A DNA stretch of 64,000 bases from Effrenium voratum (lineage: Eukaryota > Sar > Dinophyceae > Suessiales > Symbiodiniaceae), in the NCBI GenBank assembly GCA_963377175.1, contig CAUJNA010001247.1:963400-1027399 (forward strand). Reading direction: 5' to 3'. The notes beneath the pieces are model-generated. The model made no database searches. It had not been told where the DNA came from and saw only the letters and a program-made list of their open reading frames with translations. The position numbers and the translations under genes were made by a program. Shown here piece by piece: positions 31,729 through 40,136 of this stretch. The stretch's first letter is position 1, and each line of letters begins with the position of its first letter.

Positions 31729-33066
31729 ATGGCGGAATATACGGTCACTAGCCTTCTGCGTTCTGACGGCTCAGTACAAACCACGAGCCGCGTGACACTC
31801 GAGCACCTCCCCAACTTCATCAACGGCAATGAGATCCAAATGTTCATTCGGACTCACGGCATAGCGCACCAGCAAAGTGTTCAATCCCACGGCTCGTCAC
31901 GTGACGTGCCAGCGCTCACTGGGCAGCCCCGATCGCGTTCACCTCGGTCACGAATTTCGCGGATCCAGCTCACACCGGGCCCGCAAGGGCACTCGGATGA
32001 GGAAGAGGATTGGGGTGAATGGAGGAGTGATGGCAGACGCGCCCATAGTGATCAAAGGAGACCACGCTCGCCCCCGTTTCCTCCTGCTCGTGGCAGTCCT
32101 TCTGAGAACCGCATCGCGTTGGCGCCTCTCTCAGTTCGTCGGCAGGTACCTGACTTGGGGGTTCATCGCTTCAAGCTACGCACAGGGTGCCGGATTGAGG
32201 AGATCGCCATCGAACTAAACGATGTCCTCTACTACACCTTGCCGTCGATTGCCGCCTTGGTATTTCCTGAACCGGAGCTGTTGAAGAAATCTTGGGAGTC
32301 GGTCTATAGGAGCCTCATGCAGCACCGCCGCAGCATCATCGAAGATGAACAGAGGATCAAGTCAATTTCAGAGTTTCCATTTGCTCAGCCTCCACATGGA
32401 GTTCCGGGACGCTGGACGGAGCAAGTGCTCAAAGACATTTCGGACTACTTCCAGATCTCGCGGCGCTCGCTACCTCAGCAACTCATCGTCCAGCTCGGCA
32501 TTTGCGAGGAGAAGTGGCCATATATTAGCAGAACCACGCGGACCTTGCACCACTTCTCCGCGGACAAGAAGAACTCGCAGAAGAACCTCTTCGGTATCAT
32601 CTTCTCATTTGAGCCACGCCGATTGTTGCCCGACAAGCAACTGACTCAATCGCAGTCCACCTTTTTCTGGTCGCACAACACCAACGTACAGGCTGCCATG
32701 CAAATCCTGCGTGATGATGAACTGATCCGACCTTCGAAGTGGCAAGAACATCCCTCCCCCAATCGTGAGTGCTCCAACTGGAACGAAGTCTGGTTGCCGC
32801 CGATGGGATTCTACTGCAGAGGCAGCCTCCAGTCTCAAGAAGCGGCAATCCAATCAGCTGCGCAGTTCGGTGGAATCCGGACGGATCGCCCGGTGTGCAT
32901 TGGTGGCTCTGCTCGTCTCCGACAACAGCATTGCACTATACCCCGCGGCGGCGTGTACGCGGACATAGCAGCCTCCCACTACTATGACTGCATTCATGCC
33001 AAGGATGGCAGGTGGAAACTAAGATCTTCAATCGCAGTGCCCAGTTACATGGGCATCTTCTGGTAA
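31729..33066 (+). CDS. Array ORF 1: 445-aa basic protein, possible ART-like C-terminus
   Basis: The ATG follows the AG acceptor closely and starts MAEYTVTSLLRSDGS. Residues ~1-45 are compact; ~60-130 are a disordered, Arg/Ser/Pro-rich region with an RS-like run (PRSRSPRSRISR) and an acidic DEEEDW patch. Residues ~150-445 look globular. The last third has TFFWSHNTNVQAAMQILRDD, then LIRPSKW, a MGFYCRG block and GGVYADIAASHYYD. This order is reminiscent of ADP-ribosyltransferase or KptA-like folds (H-x-T, then hydrophobic ILxxxxIxPS, then G-x-Y); this is a weak inference and the catalytic residues are not confirmed. It is followed by a 15-codon ORF (33070-33117) and a GTGAGT donor-like site at 33113. 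CpG is abundant. Confidence 0.75.
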   Translation: MAEYTVTSLLRSDGSVQTTSRVTLEHLPNFINGNEIQMFIRTHGIAHQQSVQSHGSSRDVPALTGQPRSRSPRSRISRIQLTPGPQGHSDEEEDWGEWRSDGRRAHSDQRRPRSPPFPPARGSPSENRIALAPLSVRRQVPDLGVHRFKLRTGCRIEEIAIELNDVLYYTLPSIAALVFPEPELLKKSWESVYRSLMQHRRSIIEDEQRIKSISEFPFAQPPHGVPGRWTEQVLKDISDYFQISRRSLPQQLIVQLGICEEKWPYISRTTRTLHHFSADKKNSQKNLFGIIFSFEPRRLLPDKQLTQSQSTFFWSHNTNVQAAMQILRDDELIRPSKWQEHPSPNRECSNWNEVWLPPMGFYCRGSLQSQEAAIQSAAQFGGIRTDRPVCIGGSARLRQQHCTIPRGGVYADIAASHYYDCIHAKDGRWKLRSSIAVPSYMGIFW

Positions 33067-33112
33067 ACCATGGTGGCTTACCAGTACAAGACCGTGGCTA
33101 CTGACCCGAAGT

Positions 33113-33273
33113 GGTGAGTGCTATGTTTGTTTCATGATGCACATCATGACGCTCCTCTTCCGAAAAACGCATTGTGTTGTCCGCGGCTCATGGTTGGTTT
33201 TGATGCTTCCTTTTATGGTCTTGCTTGCATGATCGGTTGTGTGCCTTCTGTTGCTTGCCGTCGCCGCTTTCAG
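33113..33273 (+). promoter_or_regulatory. Spacer with GTGAGT and acceptor 2
   Basis: Begins with the consensus donor GTGAGT at 33113 and ends in a pyrimidine-rich acceptor GTCGCCGCTTTCAG at 33273, with CTTGCTTGCATG between. It could be an ordinary intron in a transcript leader or a trans-splice region. Confidence 0.5.
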
Positions 33274-33322
33274 TCATCTCTGGTGGATTTGACCCTGGTT
33301 GTCTCGTCTTTTCGGGATTGTG

Positions 33323-33826
33323 ATGGATCATGGAGATCTACTACGAGATTGTCGGCACATGCTACTCGCTATGTCATCGCAGATCAGTTTACTTCTGGCG
33401 GGACTCCAGCGTCTTGAGGGGCAGCAGCGACATCCACAGCCGCCCCCACCACCACCGATTCCGGAAGTTCATCCCCCGCCGTTGCCGCCGCCGTCCACGG
33501 CGCCTCCGCACTTGCCAGCAACATCGGTCAGACCTGACCACATGGCAACGCCGGTCACTCTCGTGGCCACCACGGACAGCCGTGCGGAGCACCCTGCTCT
33601 CACACGCACGGTGAGTGTCAGCACTTCCTGGGAACACAGACGACGGCGAAGATCTAGGCATCGTGAGCCGCACCGAAGACGATCCCGCAGCCATCATCGA
33701 CGGCTCCCAGAACGTCCTGTCGATGCAGTTCCAGTGGGTCGCCGTCATGCTTATACTCCTAAGTATCCACCGGCAGTTAAAGCCATGCCAGCTTGCAGAC
33801 CGTCTGGTCTGCCCTATGAACGATGA
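33323..33826 (+). CDS. Array ORF 2: 167-aa Pro/Arg/Ser-rich protein
   Basis: Starts at the first in-frame ATG after the acceptor (MDHGDLLRDCRHMLLAMSSQ). Residues 1-35 are a leucine-rich helix (MSSQISLLLAGLQRLEGQQ), followed by a polyproline stretch with PPPPPPIPEVHPPPLPPP and then a strongly basic segment (HRRRRRSRHREPHRRRSRS). The arrangement suggests an RNA-, DNA- or chromatin-associated disordered protein; no domain is recognised. Same strand and spacing as its neighbours. Confidence 0.6.
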   Translation: MDHGDLLRDCRHMLLAMSSQISLLLAGLQRLEGQQRHPQPPPPPPIPEVHPPPLPPPSTAPPHLPATSVRPDHMATPVTLVATTDSRAEHPALTRTVSVSTSWEHRRRRRSRHREPHRRRSRSHHRRLPERPVDAVPVGRRHAYTPKYPPAVKAMPACRPSGLPYER

Positions 33827-33839
33827 CGGAGCAACAGCG

Positions 33840-33903
33840 ACAAAAGTACGTCAGAGTTTGCTACATTCATGCTTGCATTTACCTTATCTCTGTCTTGCCG
33901 CAG
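33840..33903 (+). promoter_or_regulatory. Putative trans-splice acceptor 3
   Basis: ATGCTTGCATTTACC, then TTATCTCTGTCTTGCCGCAG, the best polypyrimidine-AG in the array, 54 nt before the next ATG. Confidence 0.55.
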
Positions 33904-33956
33904 CATTATCGCTTTGCAGCTTTGCTTGAGTTGAACTTGTGGTTTGATCGGTTGCC

Positions 33957-34685
33957 ATGTATTTGTCAGCTGAGTTTGTGAATAACCTGGTGGCTGTGCT
34001 CAATGTCCTTGCATCCCAAGTGGCGACAGCTTTGGATACCCTGAACTTTGCCTTGATGACGGAACGTGGTCGTCCGACTGACACGGTGGTCACCCCAAGA
34101 GCACCAAGAAACTCCAGACATGGGTTGCGCCCCCGCATCATCACGGAGCACCCCTCATCTGACAGATCCCGATCACCCGCACGTATTCGGGGTCGACCGC
34201 TGGACACGTCATCTACCTGGTACATACCGGCCTTGTCCCCGCCTAGAGCGGCACATCGTGATGCTAGTGACCACAATCCGGGAGCTCGGCCCGAATCGAT
34301 GCTGGATCGATTACCACCTCCTCGTCCCCTTGCTCCTGGCGCGATACACGGTGGACGAGAGCCAGGACAAACGACGCCTACGACACCTGATTCGGATTCT
34401 GATGGGTCCATACGTCCGCATCCAGGTGCCTCGTCGTTCCGGCCGTCGCCGACGGTGGTCCATGGTCCTCGTGAACTTCTACAAGAATTTACCATTGCAC
34501 TTCGCAATGCGTACCGTGAACCTTTCACGGCATGGACACAGGGTGAGCTGGATGAAATGGTGAGACGAAAGAAGGATAAAGATTCCAGACCCACCTATAA
34601 GACCATTGCGCGGTTTCTTCAGAAGCCGATTGAGGAAGTCAAGCAGGCATGGAAGGTCTATCAACAACTTGAAGCTCGCGGCTAG
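33957..34685 (+). CDS. Array ORF 3: 242-aa protein with helix-turn-helix-like C-terminus
   Basis: Residues 1-35 are a hydrophobic/helical segment (VNNLVAVLNVLASQVATALD). Residues 36-160 are disordered, rich in Pro/Arg/Ser/Asp with SDRSRSPARIRGR. Residues ~165-242 form a compact helical unit: FTAWTQGELDEMVRRKKD, then YKTIARFLQKPIEEVKQAWK, then VYQQL. This W..xELxxM, IAxxL, EVxxxW spacing is typical of SANT/Myb- or homeodomain-like helices that bind DNA or histone tails; it is an inference without profile search. A 27-bp direct duplication (GAAGCTCGCGGCTAGCAACA) overlaps the stop codon at 34671-34724. Confidence 0.65.
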   Translation: MYLSAEFVNNLVAVLNVLASQVATALDTLNFALMTERGRPTDTVVTPRAPRNSRHGLRPRIITEHPSSDRSRSPARIRGRPLDTSSTWYIPALSPPRAAHRDASDHNPGARPESMLDRLPPPRPLAPGAIHGGREPGQTTPTTPDSDSDGSIRPHPGASSFRPSPTVVHGPRELLQEFTIALRNAYREPFTAWTQGELDEMVRRKKDKDSRPTYKTIARFLQKPIEEVKQAWKVYQQLEARG

Positions 34686-34789
34686 CAACATGCCCGATTG
34701 AAGCTCGCGGCTAGCAACATGCCCGACAAATGCAGCAACGACCATTGATGGACCAAATGATACGCAGCGGCGGTGTGTCCGATTCGCGT

Positions 34790-34867
34790 TGTTGATCACA
34801 TGATATTTGCTTGCTCGCATGTGAATCAATCTTGCTTGTCGTGTTGTGCAATGTCGTTGACATGCAG
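34790..34867 (+). promoter_or_regulatory. Putative trans-splice acceptor 4
   Basis: TTTGCTTGCTCGCATG, TCTTGCTTGTCGTG and TGTCGTTGACATGCAG, ending in AG at 34867, 27 nt before the ATG. Confidence 0.5.
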
Positions 34868-34894
34868 TGATGCCTTGCCTGAGTTGCTCAAATC

Positions 34895-35464
34895 ATGTCG
34901 GAACAAGTTGTACAGACGTACATTACCTGGACCCATGGAGCGCAGCCGACGTGGTTACAATTTCATGGACCCGGGGCTCTACTCGACAGACCCATACGGT
35001 TAACTACGTCACCTCCGCCCCCGCCAAGTTTGCCATTGCTTCTTCCACCTCCTCCTCCACCACCACCACCACCACCGGTGATTCTTCACCCACAGTTTAT
35101 GCCCTCGGTACGCAGCCCCACGATCTCAGCCCCTCGTGGACAATCCTGTCCTACCTCTTCGAAATCGCAGCGCACACGCCGCTCGATCTACAGCAGTGAC
35201 CCCTCCCGTGATGAAGAACCACGCAGTCCAGGGCCCTCGTCCAAACGATCTCGGACAGCATCAGCTTCGGCGCCGCGGCGATCTCGACGGCCCTTTACAG
35301 TGTTTTATTCCAAACGTGCAGGCCGTCCATCGCAATCCCCCTCGGCGGCGTGCAAGCATTACTGTCACGCCATCCTGCGCCATGGACGGAAATGTCTTTC
35401 CCCTTGTGCTCGTAGACGGCCAGGTCACTATCATTGCAGGTGTGCGCGACATCAACGACAGTGA
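34895..35464 (+). CDS. Array ORF 4: 189-aa protein, short aromatic domain plus Cys/His tail
   Basis: MSEQVVQTYITWTHGAQPTW followed by LQFHGPG resembles the start of the aromatic domain of ORFs 5-8 (W, 8-10 residues, W-h-x-h-x-x-P-G). A polyproline tract (PPPPSLPLLL and eleven prolines) follows, then an RS-type basic region. The C-terminus has Cys/His spacing suggestive of zinc binding: CKHYCHAILRHGRKC, LSPCARRRPGHYHC, RCARH. Another frame from 35136 (MDNPVLPLRN) is also open to 35471, so the alternative phase cannot be excluded. Function unknown. Confidence 0.55.
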   Translation: MSEQVVQTYITWTHGAQPTWLQFHGPGALLDRPIRLTTSPPPPPSLPLLLPPPPPPPPPPPVILHPQFMPSVRSPTISAPRGQSCPTSSKSQRTRRSIYSSDPSRDEEPRSPGPSSKRSRTASASAPRRSRRPFTVFYSKRAGRPSQSPSAACKHYCHAILRHGRKCLSPCARRRPGHYHCRCARHQRQ

Positions 35465-35499
35465 AAGCTAGGAGTCTGACATTTCCGACCTCGTTGCTG

Positions 35500-35580
35500 C
35501 GTTTCATCTTGTGTTTGAAAAGTTGCCTCACTCTTCAGTGTGTATGTGCGGTTGGCAATGCATGTGTGGCCTTGCCGCAG
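35500..35580 (+). promoter_or_regulatory. Putative trans-splice acceptor 5
   Basis: T/G-rich stretch ending GCATGTGTGGCCTTGCCGCAG at 35580, 43 nt before the ATG. Confidence 0.5.
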
Positions 35581-35623
35581 ACTTTCGATTGGTTCAACAG
35601 TCGTGCAAGCACGTATTGCTGCT

Positions 35624-36046
35624 ATGAACCCCCAGTACTTCGAGTACCAGATCGATAGAGGAGTGGAATGGATTCGAATTTACTCTCCGGGCATTTGGAG
35701 GCCCGTTCCCGATGAGGCGCCTGTTCCTGACCCACTGTACGCTTCCACGTATCGGGAGTGGCGCAGATCATATCACTTCCAAGTGTACTGGTCTGAAGAC
35801 AGCACCGGTGGAACTACAATGGATCCTATAGCCACGCCCAGCGCCTATGTGTCCTATCACGTGTGGGAGTACCGGGACTGGCAAACACGAGGTTATCAAC
35901 GCCTTGGACCTCCTGTACAATCCATGGGATTCGCGATGCTCGTCAATGCGGACGTCGAGTCCTCGGTGGGCTCGTCGGTACCGGATGGGGCGTGGCGGGA
36001 ACCGTCACCGCCACCATTCCATGATCCTTGGAATGAGTCGGATTGA
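35624..36046 (+). CDS. Array ORF 5: 140-aa YREWR/RDW-domain protein
   Basis: Begins MNPQYFEYQIDRGVEWIRIY then SPGIWRPV. The domain (residues ~5-95) has four conserved blocks: VEWIRIYSPGIW, STYREWRRSYHFQVYW, STGGTT and VWEYRDWQTRGYQRLG. The tail is Pro/Ser/acidic and ends DPWNESD. It is the closest paralogue of ORF 6 and more distant from ORFs 7 and 8. The dense tryptophan/tyrosine content and lack of Cys or membrane segments suggest a small soluble beta-rich binding module. I do not recognise the family. Codons are CpG-rich (about 33 CpG in 423 bp by eye). Confidence 0.8.
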   Translation: MNPQYFEYQIDRGVEWIRIYSPGIWRPVPDEAPVPDPLYASTYREWRRSYHFQVYWSEDSTGGTTMDPIATPSAYVSYHVWEYRDWQTRGYQRLGPPVQSMGFAMLVNADVESSVGSSVPDGAWREPSPPPFHDPWNESD

Positions 36047-36069
36047 TTCTTGAGCAGCATGTTGGACAA

Positions 36070-36177
36070 AGATGCGGTTGTGCTTGCTTTGTATGTGTGT
36101 TCACATTGGGTTGTCTTGCTTGGTGCTGTGCATGTCGTTTCAGTGTGTCCGCCGCTTTCCGTGCTAACTTTGAGCAG
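36070..36177 (+). promoter_or_regulatory. Putative trans-splice acceptor 6
   Basis: GTGCTTGCTTTG, GTCTTGCTTGG and two AGs (36143 after GTCGTTTCAG; 36177 after a branch-point-like TGCTAAC and TTTGAGCAG), the second 14 nt before the ATG. Confidence 0.5.
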
Positions 36178-36191
36178 CTTGTTGGGTTGAA

Positions 36192-36635
36192 ATGTTCAAT
36201 AGTACAGTGCATGGTGCAGCACGATGGGATCTACCTCGTTATTTTGACTATGACATCGTTCATGGTCGAGCAGGAACGAGTGTGGAATGGATTCGAATCT
36301 ATGTTCCGGGTCAGTGGCATCCAGTAGCCCCAGACACCCTGGGACCGGCCCCGGATGACTCGACCACCTATCGGGAATGGCGCAAGGTCTACCACTTCGA
36401 AGTGTACTGGCCCCGGGAAAGCACGGGCGGCACAACCACTGGCACGGTTCTGCAACCGGTATCTTACGCCACCTTCTACACTTGGTATTACAGAGACTGG
36501 GTCACCAGGGGGTATCAACGCCTGGGTCGTCCACATCCTAGCATAGCGAGGCCCGTTTTTGCTTCGGGCGCACCGGACCTCATGTATGCTGGAATGACTT
36601 CTTCCTCGGCATCATCTAATTCGCTTGAGAGCTGA
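36192..36635 (+). CDS. Array ORF 6: 147-aa YREWR/RDW-domain protein
   Basis: After a 25-residue leader (MFNSTVHGAARWDLPRYFDY) it carries the same blocks as ORF 5: TSVEWIRIYVPGQW, TTYREWRKVYHFEVYWP, STGGTT and WYYRDWVTRGYQRLGRP. The C-terminus is Ser-rich and ends SSNSLES. Identity with ORF 5 is high in the blocks and low between them, as expected for paralogues under constraint. Its TGA overlaps an upstream ATG of the next frame, but that frame's real start is probably the later ATG at 36791. Confidence 0.8.
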   Translation: MFNSTVHGAARWDLPRYFDYDIVHGRAGTSVEWIRIYVPGQWHPVAPDTLGPAPDDSTTYREWRKVYHFEVYWPRESTGGTTTGTVLQPVSYATFYTWYYRDWVTRGYQRLGRPHPSIARPVFASGAPDLMYAGMTSSSASSNSLES

Positions 36636-36689
36636 TGCCCGCCCTCGCCTCCCTGGAGAATCAGACTATGATGCTGGCACCACACATTG

Positions 36690-36751
36690 TCACAAAAGTG
36701 CTCTCTTGCATTATGATTGTTCACTTGCTTGCACTTGTTGTTGTCTGCAGC
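36690..36751 (+). promoter_or_regulatory. Putative trans-splice acceptor 7
   Basis: GTGCTCTCTTGCATTATG, CACTTGCTTGCACTTG, then TTGTTGTCTGCAG ending at 36751, 39 nt before the ATG at 36791. Confidence 0.55.
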
Positions 36752-36790
36752 CGTACACCTATCAACTTTTCTTTCCGTGGTGGTGTTGTC

Positions 36791-37372
36791 ATGGCGTGGC
36801 TGGAATGGTGCCCGGACCCTCAACAACCAGATGCCCAGTGGGTCAAGATCTTTCATCCGGGACCGTGGACGCCGCAAGAGGAACATGATGAACCACCTCC
36901 TCCGCACACTTTTAGAGAGTGGAGGGAGTTCTATGCACCCAACCAGGCCTCAGTCGGAGAGCAGGCCCAAGTCACTATGTGGTACAAACGAGACTGGGCC
37001 ACAGAGGGCTACCGACGAATCGCTGCCCCTCACGCTGGTCATGAATTTGACTCAGGGTATTCCCCCGATCATCTCAGCGTGGCCACGCAGTCTGCGGCAT
37101 TGACTATGTCGCCAGAGCTGTTAGACGCGATTCTCAGGTCCTCGGATGCAGCTGATTTCTCTACTGAAGAACTGACGCGTCTCCAGGAAGGGATTTCGCA
37201 ACAACTGACAGCTCGCGCACGTCTAGCTTCCCATCCTCATCAACCCGTACGTGCATCGCGTGGAAGCACATCATTGGAGACGATTGGGGTCTCCGACCCC
37301 TACCGGCCCGTTAATCCTTCCGACAGTGGCCGAGACAAGATGAGTCCCGTCTTCGAGCTCACTGAAGACTAG
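36791..37372 (+). CDS. Array ORF 7: 193-aa YREWR/RDW-domain protein
   Basis: The start MAWLEWCPDPQQ is chosen because it follows the AG acceptor; a longer in-frame reading to 36635 would cross the acceptor. Domain blocks: AQWVKIFHPGPWTP, HTFREWREFYAP and MWYKRDWATEGYRRIA. The STGGTT block is absent. After the domain there is a longer C-terminal part with a helical segment (MSPELLDAILRSSDAADFST, then EELTRLQEGISQQLTAR) not found in ORFs 5 and 6, and an acidic end (FELTED). Confidence 0.75.
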   Translation: MAWLEWCPDPQQPDAQWVKIFHPGPWTPQEEHDEPPPPHTFREWREFYAPNQASVGEQAQVTMWYKRDWATEGYRRIAAPHAGHEFDSGYSPDHLSVATQSAALTMSPELLDAILRSSDAADFSTEELTRLQEGISQQLTARARLASHPHQPVRASRGSTSLETIGVSDPYRPVNPSDSGRDKMSPVFELTED

Positions 37373-37399
37373 ACTCGCATTAGCAGTGTTGCGTACGAA

Positions 37400-37488
37400 A
37401 TAAGGGTGATCTTTGCGCTTGCATGAGTTTGCTTGGTTGTTTGTTGCTGGTTGAACATGGTTGTGCATTGTGCTTGTTTATCTACTAG
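37400..37488 (+). promoter_or_regulatory. Putative trans-splice acceptor 8
   Basis: CTTTGCGCTTGCATGAG, TTTGCTTGGTTG and GTGCTTGTTTATCTACTAG ending at 37488, 41 nt before the ATG. Confidence 0.5.
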
Positions 37489-37529
37489 CCGGATCGGAGC
37501 CCGCGACAATTCTTGCCTCTTGCCTCGAC

Positions 37530-38030
37530 ATGGACATCGATGATTCGAAGCAGCACCCATGGCTTGAATATTCAGTCTGGCATGATCAGGAGTGGGTGCG
37601 GATATACACTCCAGGACATCCTCAACGATGGCACCGCGGGGACGCCTTGCCAGATGTCCCTGAAAATTCGTTTCGTGAATGGAGACGGGTGACTGAGCCC
37701 GACGCACCAGACCAAGCATGGGACATCCGTGACTGGCAACACCAAGGGTACCAGCGCATCTTGTCACGGATTGAGTCATTCACGACTCGCGATCCACATG
37801 ATCAGACGCTTGGTCGAGTTCGAAACTCCGATGCCGTTCCAGTTGAGGAGACATTCACCTATGCCACTCCGTTTTCTCAAGGTGATCGCCCGGCTGCTTC
37901 GCAAATCGCTTCAGTCCTCTATGGCGACACTCGCAATGCTCAACGTGGTGATCTTTCGTTCCCGTCTTCTGAGCGGTTCAGGGCGGTGTCTCGCTCCCCT
38001 CGCCGTGGAGGATTTTTTGGTCAACGATAG
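37530..38030 (+). CDS. Array ORF 8: 166-aa YREWR/RDW-domain protein
   Basis: Most diverged member: WLEYSVWHDQEWVRIYTPGH, NSFREWRRVTEP and WDIRDWQHQGYQRIL. The spacing between blocks is shorter. The C-terminus has YATPFSQGDRPAASQ and a basic SRSPRRGGFFGQR end, recalling the RS-type runs of ORFs 1-4. It is the last gene before two hairpins and a long TG microsatellite. Confidence 0.75.
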   Translation: MDIDDSKQHPWLEYSVWHDQEWVRIYTPGHPQRWHRGDALPDVPENSFREWRRVTEPDAPDQAWDIRDWQHQGYQRILSRIESFTTRDPHDQTLGRVRNSDAVPVEETFTYATPFSQGDRPAASQIASVLYGDTRNAQRGDLSFPSSERFRAVSRSPRRGGFFGQR

Positions 38031-38079
38031 ACAATTGAGTGTGAGCATTTGATCTTCCACCAGGAGAAAAGAGAAACTT

Positions 38080-38130
38080 CGCCCCTCGTAGAGGGGCGTG
38101 TGTGTGCGGAGTGACAGAATGCCCTGTCAC
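38080..38130. terminator. Two perfect hairpins downstream of the array
   Basis: CGCCCCTC-GTA-GAGGGGCG (38080-38098) is a perfect 8-bp stem with a 3-nt loop, and GTGACAG-AATGCC-CTGTCAC (38111-38130) a perfect 7-bp stem with a 6-nt loop. They come about 50 bp after the last stop codon. A role in 3'-end formation is possible but unproven in this type of genome. Confidence 0.4.
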
Positions 38131-38440
38131 CAATCTTTTCTTCGTCAACAGGGGGACCATCCATTTGCTGTGTGCGATGGTCCAACGAAGCGGCCACAGC
38201 AAATGCGGATATCGAGGCTGATCACCTCGACGTACCTGCGCATCTCGAGTGATTCAAAGTCCTTTTGGCCCGCTGTTTCTTTCGCTGTGTGTGCTTCTTG
38301 TTCTTTCGGTTAGCGTTTTCGTCACTAGAGGGAAGCAGAGTGCATCGTGAGCCGAAACTCATCATACTCGAGACTTGTCGGTTGTACTCGAGACTCATCA
38401 GTTGTACTCGAAAGATTAGCACTCTCCATCTGGAGTTCAA
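38131..38440. other. Unassigned region
   Basis: No gene recognised. Two close direct repeats GTTGTACTCGAGACTCATCA / GTTGTACTCGAAAGATTAG near 38390-38420 precede the microsatellite. Confidence 0.4.
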
Positions 38441-39262
<822 letters not shown>

Positions 39263-39330
39263 GGATGCACCGGGGGTTTGTTAGAGTTAGTAGGACATAG
39301 GGGCAAAGATATAATATATACAGCAAATGC

Positions 39331-39425
39331 TAACTAGTTAGCTAAGGGCTTAAGTTAGGGGGTTAGCTAAGAGGTTAGCCAGGGGTTAGCCAGCGGTTAG
39401 CTAAGTGGTTAGCTAAGTGGTTAGC
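39331..39425. repeat. GGTTAGCTAAGT repeat at the left edge of the CpG-poor island
   Basis: About seven degenerate 12-bp units (GGTTAGCTAAGT, GGTTAGCCAGGG and similar). Related words in both orientations, including TAGCTAACCACTTAGC, occur at the right edge (55663-55764). Confidence 0.75.
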
Positions 39426-40136
39426 AAAAAAACATACTAGGTTTATTACATTTGGAGTGATGGTCAAACATATGATTTATTGTTTTTTTATTCTGCCTTG
39501 TTGGCAGCAATTTGTTTAGACTCACCAGAGCATTTTGAGAAAATAGATATAGGCTTTGGCAGTGCTGCTCATCATTATGCAAATCAAAGCTGTGCATGTG
39601 CATTTATTAAAATGGATAAGCCATATGAGCTCATGATACAAAAGCTCATGCGTGACCAGTCAAGGCAAGCTCATACTGCTCATAAGCATTATTGATGGAT
39701 CATAAGCCAGGTGGCTACCACGACATGCAATCTTCATGGAACATGAGCCAGATGGCTACCATGACATGAATTTCATTGCGTGTGTCAGCACCATCTTGGT
39801 TGTAAGTTTAAGCCTGGCTGGCTACCAAGGACCTGCTCATCCAACAAGGCTTCACCATTCCAGTTAACTGTTTGCAATGAAAGCCAGAGGTTCAGTACTC
39901 ACATGGGACCTATATACTGTCAAGCTGAGGAAAGTTCATCAAACCAGAAGCCTTGATGCTTGACGATAAAGCAAAAGCAATCTGGCAAAGCCATGGCCAT
40001 GGCAACAGTAGCCTGAAGGCCTAGCACTTTACATGGCTTGCATGCACAAAAGCCAAGCAAACACCAAGCTTGAATGACTAGCCCTGTGGTTTGCTGACAA
40101 GCAACTGACAAGCAACCATTAATTTGTTCAATCCAT
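39426..40136. other. Island flank with AGCC..GGCT hairpins
   Basis: No gene. From 39.7 kb the words AAGCCAGGTGGCTACC, AGCCAGATGGCTACC and AGCCTGGCTGGCTACC appear. From about 39900 the sequence is the reverse complement of the transposase 3' flank at 53980-54200. Confidence 0.5.

Noticed and set aside
33070..33117. 15-codon ORF (MVAYQYKTVATDPKW) after array ORF 1
   Set aside because: Good ATG context and a nearby GTGAGT, but too short to claim as a gene; kept only as a note.
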